Origin: Tardiphaga robiniae
GTDB taxonomy: Bacteria > Pseudomonadota > Alphaproteobacteria > Rhizobiales > Xanthobacteraceae
Length of the DNA: 64,000 bases
Reading direction: 5' to 3'
Assembly: GCF_001618955.1 (NCBI RefSeq)
Contig: NZ_LVYV01000006.1
Location: forward strand, 104,993 to 168,992
A program made the position numbers and the translations under genes. Under the pieces are notes generated by a model. It saw nothing but the letters and a program-made list of their open reading frames with translations. It ran no database searches and was not told where the DNA came from. Positions 1 to 8,150 of this stretch are shown here, piece after piece. Numbering within the stretch: position 1 is the first letter of the stretch; each line of letters starts with the position of its first letter.

Positions 1-3000
1 CGAATTTCGCCGCTGGCAACCGGATTGGCGGCAATGATCGTTCCAAATACCGTGACCGCCGCAGTCGGCACATCCATCACGGCGCCGTTGCCGATCATCA
101 GGCCCAACATTGTGGAGAGATTGATAGCGGAGAAGCCGCCACCGTTGATCGCACCGATCGATGCCGTCACGTTCGTGCCGTTCGCACCGATCAGACTGAT
201 CGCGTCGAACAGGTTCGACGACGGCACGTTGCCGGCGCCGGCCAACGACGGATTGTAGATGCGTAGTCGGCCGCCAGCCGCACCCGGACCGCCCGCTCTG
301 GCCTGCAGGCTGGCCTCGATCGACGACGGAGCGAGAGTTCCACCCTGCAACGAAATCTCGCCGCCATCGCTGGCCAACGAAATCGTCGCGTGGCCGCCGC
401 GGCGGTACAACGGATCGTCGATTACGCCACTGGCCCCCGACACGTCAATCAGTACGCCAGATGCCAAATTCATCGCGCCCGTCAGACGGATGGCGCCACC
501 GTTGAGCACACTTCCGCCGAGCAAACCGGTCTTGAAGTCCGGCGCAATGGCGGCGAGACCTCGCGCAGTAAACTGTGCATCGGGCGCAACGCGTAGCGTC
601 GTAGCGGAAATCGAAATGGTGCCTGCCGGCGCATCGATGTGACCATTGACGACTACCGTGCCGCTGGCAACAGGAACGGCTGCAGTGGTGTTTTCAGCAA
701 GGGTGATGCTGCCTTCGACGTCGGTCGTCAGCGTCGTTCCTGTTCCAACCGTGATGACCCTGGGTGCCGTGACGGTCAGCGAAGCGGATTTACGCGCCAG
801 GCGCTCCGGCAGGTCGAGCACGCGAATCCGTCCGATATCCGCCAGCTTCGTTCCGGAAGGCACCGAGACGAAATCGGTGCCGAGATCGATGTTGACCGGG
901 ATCTGACTGATCGCCGCACCTTCGGCGAAGGTGACGTTGTCCTGCGCTTCGATCCGCACCGACCGGAAGCCGCGTTCGGCCAGCAATGTCGCTGGCAGAT
1001 AGCTGATCGCCGGATCCGGCGGCACGATCCCGCCGATCTGGACACTGCCCGCGGCGCTGATCGTAAACGAACCGCCCGATCCGGCGGCGAAAGCACGCAG
1101 ATCGATATCCGCCACGCTGGTGGCAAGGTTGCCCAGCGCAATGGCACCGGCATCGCCAAACTGCAGCTTCTGCTTGCTGCCAAGTTTTTTGAGCCAGCCG
1201 CCGCCGGAGACATCCAGCAGCGCCGTCTTGGCGATACTGACCTTGCCGTCAAATCCGAGAATCGTCGCATTGGGGTCGATCTGGATCTGGATCTCGCCAC
1301 CGTTGATCTTCGGTGCGAGTGTCGCCGCGCCGTTACTGTATTCGTTGATCCACTGGCCGGACACGTCCAGCGTTACGCGATCGCCGATCACGACGTTGTC
1401 GTCCGCAAACAGTCTGATCTTGCCGCCGGCGATACGAATGTTGCCGTTGATCGCAATCGTACCAAGACTCCCCGTCGAGGGAGATCCGATCGTGCTGATG
1501 TTCAATTCGGCACCCGGCGACAGATCAAGGTCGGCGCCCGCTTCCTGCACGAACGACCTGTCGAAGAACAAGTTGAATTTTCCCATCCCCGACCGGTTGA
1601 GCATTCCGGAATCGAGCCAAACGGTCTTGGCACGGCTAGCCAATGGCAGTGGCGTCGTAGAATCGAAATAGGCCGTTGGCAGCATGGAATTGACATCGAA
1701 GTCACCCGCGAGGTGAACGGGCGATCGTGTGACGATCACGTTCGACGTCAGCCACGGATTGTCCTTTGTCGGACTCCCGCCACCGATCTGCAAAAGGCCG
1801 CCTGCCGCGGCCTTACCGCCGGCCGCCTGCCGTTCGCCGGTAATGACGTGGCCGTCGAGTTCGCCCTCCATGGCAAAGCCCGCACCGTTGTAGATGTAAA
1901 TGCTGCCCGCGTTGCGGCCTTCCGAATAGCCCTGTTCGAACCGTCTGCCGTTGTGCCGGTCGAAAATCGAACTCCAGGTTTCGGTGACGTTGATCCGTGC
2001 GTGATAGCGCGAGAACCCGCCTGCCAGGCCGACATACTGCCGGTCGGGCATTGCCGCCCCGATATCGTAGATTCGGCCGTCGGCCCCGAGCAGTTTGGTC
2101 GTGGTGATGTAACCGTCGGCGTAACGAACCGAGCCACCGGCGATGTCGAGCATCGCGCCGGCGCGGACAACGATGTCACCGCTCGATTTCAGGTTGATCC
2201 TGCCGCCAACGGTCGATAGTTCAGCGAGATTGGTCGAGCCTGTGCCGATCCAGCCGCTGACATCGCCGATCGGCGTGCCTTTCCAACTACCGATCTTGTA
2301 GCTGCCGTCCTTGTTCTGGATCCAGTTCACGCCGGCCATCGGCCCATCGACGAATGTACCTTCGACGCGCTTGTCGACGTAGATGGTCGCGCCACGCAGC
2401 CAGGAGTCGATATAGAGTACGCTGTCGCGCAATTCGTTGATCCGCAGCTCGGCCTTCACCGTGTTGCTTTCCATCGTCAACAACACATCGCGCAGGCCAG
2501 CGACGCTCAACAACGCCCCTTCGCCAATGTAAAGTCGGCTGCCATCGGCGATGGACTTTTCTCCGTCGAGCGGTTCGACGGCGATATTGGGTATCTTGCT
2601 CGCGATCGCCGAAATGGTGCCCGACGGCGCCACTACAGTGGCACCCGCTTTGATGTCGATCAGGTTGCCGCGTAGATCGATGCTGCCGGCGCGGTAACGC
2701 GTATCGACGGCCGAAAGCTCTATGGCGCTGGTGTCGGTCAAGTCCGGCACCACGGTCGTGACGCTGTCCGATCCCAGTGTCAGCGTGCCGGCTCGCCAGC
2801 GATTCAGGGCATAGCTATCGCCGTTATGTCCGACGAAGCCCTGGCTCCAGCCGTGCAGAATGATTGAGCCATCCTGGTTGTTCAGCGCCGTCGAGGCAAA
2901 CGCGCCCCCGTTCTGGGCGACGTTACGAGCCACCATCGTGATGTTGCCACGCGCGGCCTCGACCACGCCGCTGTTCAAGATACTGTAGCCTATGTCGGCG

Positions 3001-4181
3001 GCACGGGCGTCCATTTCGGCGATCGCGGACGCATAAATCAACCTCACCGCGGGTAGCGCATAGGTCCCATCGAAGTCGCTGTAGTTCATGGAGAAGCGCA
3101 TTGGCGACGATGTCGTGACATCCAGACCGCGAACGGCGCTGGTCGCATCGAAAGTAAACGGGTCGAACAGCCACGCATTTTCGCCGGCGGCGAGCAGCGT
3201 CTGGCCATTCGGCGTCCGGATGGTGCCGGCATTGATGACATGCGGCGCAAACATCATGGCCTTACCGCCGACCTGGCTCTCGATCAGCGCACCGGCTTCG
3301 ACCGTGACGTCGCCCGGCGTCCGTCCATACACGATAGGAGCTGCCGTGGGTTCCACGCTTGCGGGAATATCGCCGAAGGTCTGCAATACGATTGTGGAGT
3401 TATTGTTATTGTAACGGGCAATGACTGTGTTGATGCCTGCCATGAACTGCGCGTTACTGAGGTTCAGCGACGACGCCACCAGAGTGTGGACGTTGACCTG
3501 ACTCGAACCGCCGAACACGATGCCGTTGCGGTTGATGACATAGACCTGTCCCTCGGCCTTGATGGTACCGAGAATCCGGCTCGGCGCAGCGGAAGAATCC
3601 AGCACGCGATTGAGCGCGATCCAGCTTGCGGAATTCGCACCGCTGGCGCTCTGGTCGAAGCGCAGGTCGGTCTCGCGGCCGACGTTGAACTTGTCCCAGG
3701 TGAGGATCGCCTTGGCTTCGTTCTGCTTGACCACGACCTCGGTTCGTCCGCCCGATGTGGTTTGCGTCGGCAGGTTGGCGCCCTGCCACAGGCCCGCACC
3801 GCCATCGGTCCTGCCCGACGTTGCACCGGGCGCGACGACGAGACCGCCCGGCACAAGCCCGTTCGGCACACCTGTTGCGGTCGCCATCGCCGCCGCACGC
3901 GCCGCTTGCTGCAGGTTGCGCATGGTCTGCATGGCGCTCGCTGCACGGATCATCGCCTGCGATCCGATTTGCGCGGCTTGCTGCGCCCGCGCCTGAGCCG
4001 CCTCTGTCGCGACATTGACCGCCGACGTCGGCGCTACACTCGAACTGCCGCCGCCGAGACTGCGCGCATCCGCTCCGCCAAACGACGTGGCCAGCAGTGC
4101 GACCACGCTGGCCCCAGCCAACAAAGCGCTATGCCCGAGACCGCGATACGCCTGCTTCGGACGCGTGTGCTGGACTGACAT
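1..4181 (-). CDS. TpsA-A: giant filamentous-haemagglutinin-type exoprotein, N-terminal part (runs off left edge)
   Basis: Secreted adhesin-like passenger of a two-partner secretion system. The frame is open from an ATG at 4181 to base 1 (1,393 residues seen), so the C-terminus lies outside the window. The start is supported by GAGAAGG 7 nt upstream. A signal peptide (residues 1 to about 38) ends before a conserved ADARSLGG. An Ala/Gln/Arg-rich helical stretch (about 55-102) follows, then the haemagglutination-activity (TPS) domain at about 130-245 with NRNGIVFGGSSQVNV. The remainder is short beta-strand repeats rich in G, T, V and D, as expected of a beta-helix. It belongs to the same subfamily as TpsA-D (shared FNVGRETD, DKRVxG and GWIG stretches). 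It is the last gene of the STN-sigma-FecR-TpsA cassette, 162 bp after fecR. Exact function (adhesion, aggregation) is inferred. Confidence 0.9.
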   Translation of the reverse strand, partial: MSVQHTRPKQAYRGLGHSALLAGASVVALLATSFGGADARSLGGGSSSVAPTSAVNVATEAAQARAQQAAQIGSQAMIRAASAMQTMRNLQQAARAAAMATATGVPNGLVPGGLVVAPGATSGRTDGGAGLWQGANLPTQTTSGGRTEVVVKQNEAKAILTWDKFNVGRETDLRFDQSASGANSASWIALNRVLDSSAAPSRILGTIKAEGQVYVINRNGIVFGGSSQVNVHTLVASSLNLSNAQFMAGINTVIARYNNNNSTIVLQTFGDIPASVEPTAAPIVYGRTPGDVTVEAGALIESQVGGKAMMFAPHVINAGTIRTPNGQTLLAAGENAWLFDPFTFDATSAVRGLDVTTSSPMRFSMNYSDFDGTYALPAVRLIYASAIAEMDARAADIGYSILNSGVVEAARGNITMVARNVAQNGGAFASTALNNQDGSIILHGWSQGFVGHNGDSYALNRWRAGTLTLGSDSVTTVVPDLTDTSAIELSAVDTRYRAGSIDLRGNLIDIKAGATVVAPSGTISAIASKIPNIAVEPLDGEKSIADGSRLYIGEGALLSVAGLRDVLLTMESNTVKAELRINELRDSVLYIDSWLRGATIYVDKRVEGTFVDGPMAGVNWIQNKDGSYKIGSWKGTPIGDVSGWIGTGSTNLAELSTVGGRINLKSSGDIVVRAGAMLDIAGGSVRYADGYITTTKLLGADGRIYDIGAAMPDRQYVGLAGGFSRYHARINVTETWSSIFDRHNGRRFEQGYSEGRNAGSIYIYNGAGFAMEGELDGHVITGERQAAGGKAAAGGLLQIGGGSPTKDNPWLTSNVIVTRSPVHLAGDFDVNSMLPTAYFDSTTPLPLASRAKTVWLDSGMLNRSGMGKFNLFFDRSFVQEAGADLDLSPGAELNISTIGSPSTGSLGTIAINGNIRIAGGKIRLFADDNVVIGDRVTLDVSGQWINEYSNGAATLAPKINGGEIQIQIDPNATILGFDGKVSIAKTALLDVSGGGWLKKLGSKQKLQFGDAGAIALGNLATSVADIDLRAFAAGSGGSFTISAAGSVQIGGIVPPDPAISYLPATLLAERGFRSVRIEAQDNVTFAEGAAISQIPVNIDLGTDFVSVPSGTKLADIGRIRVLDLPERLARKSASLTVTAPRVITVGTGTTLTTDVEGSITLAENTTAAVPVASGTVVVNGHIDAPAGTISISATTLRVAPDAQFTARGLAAIAPDFKTGLLGGSVLNGGAIRLTGAMNLASGVLIDVSGASGVIDDPLYRRGGHATISLASDGGEISLQGGTLAPSSIEASLQARAGGPGAAGGRLRIYNPSLAGAGNVPSSNLFDAISLIGANGTNVTASIGAINGGGFSAINLSTMLGLMIGNGAVMDVPTAAVTVFGTIIAANPVASGEI

Positions 4182-4343
4182 GCTGGCGCCTTCTCGATAA
4201 CGGATTACAAACCGGCAGCATCGCCATTTCGCGACACTTCTAAGCCCGGGATGAATGGCACCGACGACGACCGAACAACTTTTTCAGGTTTCGTAAAGAT
4301 TATTTCGACCGCAGCCGCGTCATCCGACGGCGGATACCAGCCA

Positions 4344-5378
4344 TCATGTCAGGAACACGACACCGCCAGGCAATTCGCGGGCTTTTGCGCCGAAAATCTG
4401 GACGATCTGCACGATGATCTTGTCGGTCTCGGCGATCTTGATGCGGGCATTGAGCAAGCGCCGTCCGATATCGCCATTCATCAGAACGATGCGTCCCGGC
4501 CGATAGCGATTGAGCTCGGAGATCACCTGATGCACCGGTGTCGCATCGAATGTCAGTACGCCCTGCTGCCATGCCGTGATGCTGGCCGGGTCGATTGCGG
4601 CGACAGCGCCCATGCCCTGGCTACCGTATGTAACTTGCTGACCATCGGTAAGCGCCATGGACTGACCATCGCGCGCAACGTTAAGTTGGCCCTTGAGGCA
4701 ACTGATGGACGCCTGCCCGCCGTCGCATCGCAGGTTGAATTCGGCATTGGTCGTGATTACGCGTCCGTTCGCCGCAACCACCGTCAACGGCGATTCAGAT
4801 GCAGCCGTTGAAATGGCAGCTTCCCCCGATAACATTTCGATCTCCGTCGCCATCGGCGACTGGGTTCGGACTGCGATGCTGGTTTTTGTATTCAGGTCGA
4901 GCGCGACATGATTGGACAGCTGAACCTGCCGCCGCTCACCCGCGCCAGTGCGGTAATCGGCCATCAGCTCGGTATAGGACGGCCAGAGATCGAGCGGCGG
5001 GCGGATCGCGACGCATGCCACCGACGCTGCCGCCAACGCTCCTCCCAGGAACAACCGCCGGCTCGGCATCGCCGGAGACCGCCGCGGAGCGGCACGCGCC
5101 ATCGGAATCACCTGCCGGTTGTGCGGGCCGCGACGGCTCTCGCTGGCGATCGGCCCCAGCGATTGCCACACCCGCCGCGCTTCAGCATAAGCGCTCCTGT
5201 GCTCCGGGCTCTGCCGATACCAGGCTTTCATTACGGCGACATCTGCCGGTGTCATATGCCCGGCCATGAAACGCACGATCCAGTCATAGGCCTCTTGCCT
5301 GACCGGATCGAGGTCCACAGGACGATCATCGGCAACGGACGCAATCTTCATCGGTGTTATCTCATTCGGCGTCGTCAT
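4344..5378 (-). CDS. FecR-family anti-sigma factor A
   Basis: Inner-membrane anti-sigma regulator (344 aa) that should hold sigma-A and relay a periplasmic signal from STN-A. Residues 23-78 form the cytoplasmic DUF4880-type sigma-binding region. Residues 107-126 form one hydrophobic segment led by SRRLFLGGALAA, which looks like a twin-arginine signal. The periplasmic FecR domain starts around 130 (LDLWPSYTEL, then DYRTGAGERR). The C-terminal 75 residues resemble an STN-like fold (ISELNRYRPGRIVLMN). The chosen ATG overlaps the end of sigma-A by 17 nt, and an in-frame ATG at 5351 is a possible alternative. No strong ribosome site is visible for either. Tight linkage to sigma-A and TpsA-A implies that it governs this adhesin. 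Confidence 0.93.
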   Translation of the reverse strand: MTTPNEITPMKIASVADDRPVDLDPVRQEAYDWIVRFMAGHMTPADVAVMKAWYRQSPEHRSAYAEARRVWQSLGPIASESRRGPHNRQVIPMARAAPRRSPAMPSRRLFLGGALAAASVACVAIRPPLDLWPSYTELMADYRTGAGERRQVQLSNHVALDLNTKTSIAVRTQSPMATEIEMLSGEAAISTAASESPLTVVAANGRVITTNAEFNLRCDGGQASISCLKGQLNVARDGQSMALTDGQQVTYGSQGMGAVAAIDPASITAWQQGVLTFDATPVHQVISELNRYRPGRIVLMNGDIGRRLLNARIKIAETDKIIVQIVQIFGAKARELPGGVVFLT

Positions 5379-5967
5379 GGCGGTCTTCGCGTGTTGCCGG
5401 GACGGGTGACACTTCCAAGGAAGATGCTTCTCGCGCGCCCGGACCGAATCTCCGGATCACGTCGCGGCTCACTTTCGCGCCACAAAACATCAGTGCTGCT
5501 TTCAGTTCTTTTTCGACGAGGCGCTGCGAGACGGCCAGTTCGTCGGCGATCTCGCGCAACTTGCGCCCTTCCAGCCGCGATGCAAACAGGATGTAGCGCC
5601 GACGCGGAGAGAGTTCGTCGAACGCCGCCTTGAGGGCCTCGAACTCCTGCCGGGCTTCCAGGCTGCGCAGCGGATCGGGCGCTTCATCGACAAAGCCGAG
5701 CGCTTTATCCAAGTCGGACAGGCTGGTCAGGCGGCGTTCGCGGCGAAAGCGCATCCGCGCAATATTGGTGGCAATCGTCAGCAGATAGCGCTTCGGACTA
5801 TCGATGACGCTCATCAGCGAGGAACGCTCGAGATGCAGATAAGTCTCCTGCAACACCTCGCTTGCAACATCCTCGGATCCGAGCCGACGCGTGAGTCGCC
5901 GTCGCAGATCGTCATACTCGCCGACCAGCATCTGTCGTAGCAGGGTGACATCCGCGGAATTACTCAT
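5362..5967 (-). CDS. ECF sigma factor A (FecI type)
   Basis: Extracytoplasmic-function sigma factor (201 aa). Region 2 spans about residues 10-75 (YDDLRRRLTRRLGSEDVASE, then QETYLHLER). Region 4 spans about 120-175, with a helix-turn-helix in LREIADELAVSQRLVEKELK. There is no region 3, as is usual for the class. The 30-residue tail after region 4 is acidic and longer than in sigma-B or sigma-C. Its ATG overlaps the end of STN-A by 8 nt (ATGAGTAA), pointing to translational coupling. It probably directs transcription of the downstream tpsA and perhaps of its own cassette. No promoter consensus could be established by eye. Confidence 0.94.
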   Translation of the reverse strand: MSNSADVTLLRQMLVGEYDDLRRRLTRRLGSEDVASEVLQETYLHLERSSLMSVIDSPKRYLLTIATNIARMRFRRERRLTSLSDLDKALGFVDEAPDPLRSLEARQEFEALKAAFDELSPRRRYILFASRLEGRKLREIADELAVSQRLVEKELKAALMFCGAKVSRDVIRRFGPGAREASSLEVSPVPATREDRHDDAE

Positions 5968-6745
5968 GGGCAGCGGATCGCGAATCCGTCCCTTGCCCCT
6001 GCATCATGCAGGCCGACGACCCCTGAGACTGTTTCGGCATGATCATCAGATTGACTGGCTGAGGCATGGCGGCCGGTGGCGGCGCGCCGATCAACAGCCC
6101 CGTCAGGGCGGCTATGTAGACACGATCACGCGCTTCGATCCCGGTTCCCGGCAGCAGCTCCGCGCGTTGCACGTCGCCCGTCGGCGATATCCAGACCCGC
6201 GCGAGAAAATCGTCAGGGTCGCTCGCAGCCACGGGGGCGCGGCAGAACGCCCGATCCAGGCCTTGCTGGACCAAAGCGAGATAAAGGGAAAACTCCGCGA
6301 GCCCCGCCTTTGCCCGTTTCACATCGGAGGCCACGGCGTGTAGTGCCGGCGCAAGAATGGTGATGGTACCGCGATCGAACGAGGTGCTCGACAAGCCGGT
6401 GCCCTTCAACATCACCCGCAGCGCAGCGTCTACCGGATATTCGCCATGCACCGGAAACGAACGCCGCCCGGAGACGACGCCAGTTTCGTAAAACAACGCG
6501 ACCTGCGTGGCGACACCGAATGCCTTGAGCGCGACGTCCAGGGCCTGCGACGGAATATCCAGCATGACAGACTTGACGCCGGCGTCTTCCTGCGTCGCAT
6601 CAACGCGCACGCGATCGATCCTGCTTTCCGCAGCGAGGGGGTGACTGGACAGCAACAAAACGAGACCTATCAGCGACGCACGGCCAGACCAGGCACGGGT
6701 CCAGATCGACAAACGCGCGCCCGGAGCCACGTCCGTCCTCCCCAT
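5960..6745 (-). CDS. STN receptor A: periplasmic STN + TonB-C-like signalling protein
   Basis: Exported protein of about 261 aa, first gene of cassette A. A signal peptide (hydrophobic LIGLVLLLSSHPLAA) precedes an STN domain (LDIPSQALDVALKAFGVATQ, then AALRVMLKGTGLSS), the module by which TonB-dependent receptors talk to FecR proteins. The last about 100 residues read like a TonB C-terminal domain (YLALVQQGLDRAF, then LARVWISPTGDVQRAELLPG, ending in PPPAAMPQPVNLMIMPK). There is no beta-barrel. The ATG at 6745 is preferred. A TTG at 6751 is possible, and neither has a clear Shine-Dalgarno. The likely role is to pass a periplasmic or secretion-related signal to FecR-A; the signal is unknown. 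Confidence 0.85.
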   Translation of the reverse strand: MGRTDVAPGARLSIWTRAWSGRASLIGLVLLLSSHPLAAESRIDRVRVDATQEDAGVKSVMLDIPSQALDVALKAFGVATQVALFYETGVVSGRRSFPVHGEYPVDAALRVMLKGTGLSSTSFDRGTITILAPALHAVASDVKRAKAGLAEFSLYLALVQQGLDRAFCRAPVAASDPDDFLARVWISPTGDVQRAELLPGTGIEARDRVYIAALTGLLIGAPPPAAMPQPVNLMIMPKQSQGSSACMMQGQGTDSRSAAHE

Positions 6746-6756
6746 CTGCAACTATC

Positions 6757-6772
6757 ACATCAGCGCTGATGT
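6757..6772. promoter_or_regulatory. 16-bp perfect palindrome upstream of STN-A
   Basis: ACATCAGCGCTGATGT is a perfect inverted repeat ending 12 bp before the ATG of STN-A. A second perfect palindrome, TGACATGTCA, lies at 6791-6800. Both sit in the 116-bp gap between tpsA-B and STN-A, where the promoter of cassette A should be. A dimeric repressor or activator site is plausible. No protein in the window is an obvious ligand, and neither palindrome recurs upstream of the other STN genes. Confidence 0.4.
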
Positions 6773-6867
6773 AGGCCCCGTCTGTGACACTGACATGTCA
6801 AACAACCGCTCCGGGACATTGCGCCCGGCGACCATGACCTCCCCAGATCGATCATTCGCCCTGCATC

Positions 6868-8150
6868 TTACCGCGTGTTTAACGACCGACGCTCGGACAT
6901 GCTGAGGTTCTGTTTCTCCGTTTCGTTCAGTTCGCCAACGCCGACGACCTGGAATGCGCTGTTGTGGTCGTAGCTGCGCTCGCTTCGCTTCGATCGCTTC
7001 AAGTCCTCGCTGCCGGCTGGCGTTGAGCCTTCTCCGCCACCATAGCCCAGCACTTCGACGATGATCACCGATGGATTGGTGTTGGTGGCCTGCGTCGGCG
7101 TTGCCGTCTGCTGCGTCGCCGTGGTCGCGTTCGAGCTCGACAGGGCCGCCGTGATGCTCGGCGCCTGCACCGTCGGGATGCCCGACGATGAGCCCTGGAC
7201 TTGGATGTTCGCTGCATTGACGATCTGCAGCGCCGCAAGATTGACGTTGCCGGAGACGCGGATGCCGGCTTCACCTGCATCGATGGTGCCGAATGGCGCG
7301 ATCAGGTCGATATCGCCGGGCGGTACATCCGGGATCGGCTGGAGCGTCGCGATACCGGCGCCCGACGACGGCACCTGTGGCGAAAGCGTGACGTTGCCGT
7401 AGTTGTCGTAGATCCGCTTCGGCGGCGTATAGAGCACCGTGGTCTTCGAGCCTCGACCGGCGTTGATGTCACCCGACGCCGACCATGCGAGGATATTGCC
7501 GCCGAAGGTCGTCATGATGCGCGAAAGGCCGAGCAGCACGCTGCCCTGAGCATAGATCTGGATGTCGCCGCGGCCTTGCGTAACGATGCCCGCTGTCGAG
7601 GGCGGCGTTGTACCTTCAACGCCTATTACCACTTGGCCAGAAGGTGCCAGCATCTGGATATCACTACTGATATTGGTGTGGTTATCAGTACTGCCGGCAG
7701 TGTATACACCGGCGCCACCGAACATGGTGATGTCGCCGCTGCGCGCGATCGGATTGCCTTGGGCATCCTGATCCGGGAACAGCGTCGCGATCATCTGGCG
7801 ACCGCGCAGATAGGACCTGTAACGCGAGCTTGCCGTGTCGTTATATTCGCGGCCGCCTGCGCGGAGCTCTGCGAAATAGACTTGCCGCAGGAAGATGCGC
7901 TGCTGCTCCGGCGGCAGCGCGGCGAAAGCGGCGCGCGCCTCCTCCACCGAACCGGAGAAGCCGTTGCGCTCTTTCAGCCAGGTAACGAGTTCGCCTTCAT
8001 AGGTTTTGGCAACCCGGCCGACCTGATCGGCGAGCGGCACGCCGGCCGTCGCTACAGTGGCAGGATCGAGATAGAGCGCCGCGAGCCTGGCGTAGTCCGG
8101 CCCGTTGACGCCGACGCCCGCCATCATCGCGATGGATGCGCCCGGTCGAT
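6868..8150 (-). repeat. Long direct repeat, copy 1 (3' end of tpsA-B; copy 2 at 52506-53780)
   Basis: The 3' ends of tpsA-B and tpsA-E are highly similar at the DNA level and in the same orientation, about 45.6 kb apart. Compared by eye, long stretches around 7160-7320 and 52810-52970 differ at only about one base in eight, and the encoded proteins are nearly identical over the last 150 residues before the variable tail. A second similar block joins about 17040-17540 with 63490-63990. Confidence 0.75.

Noticed and set aside
639..2219. Plus-strand frame of 526 codons over tpsA-A
   Set aside because: Same shadow effect. The opposite strand is open across the whole interval and aligns with TpsA-D.
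5960..6745. STN proteins as parts of a type II/III secretin or as iron/siderophore receptors
   Set aside because: No secretin domain, no plug and no TonB-dependent barrel anywhere in the window; the proteins end after about 250 residues. Iron regulation cannot be claimed from the sequence.
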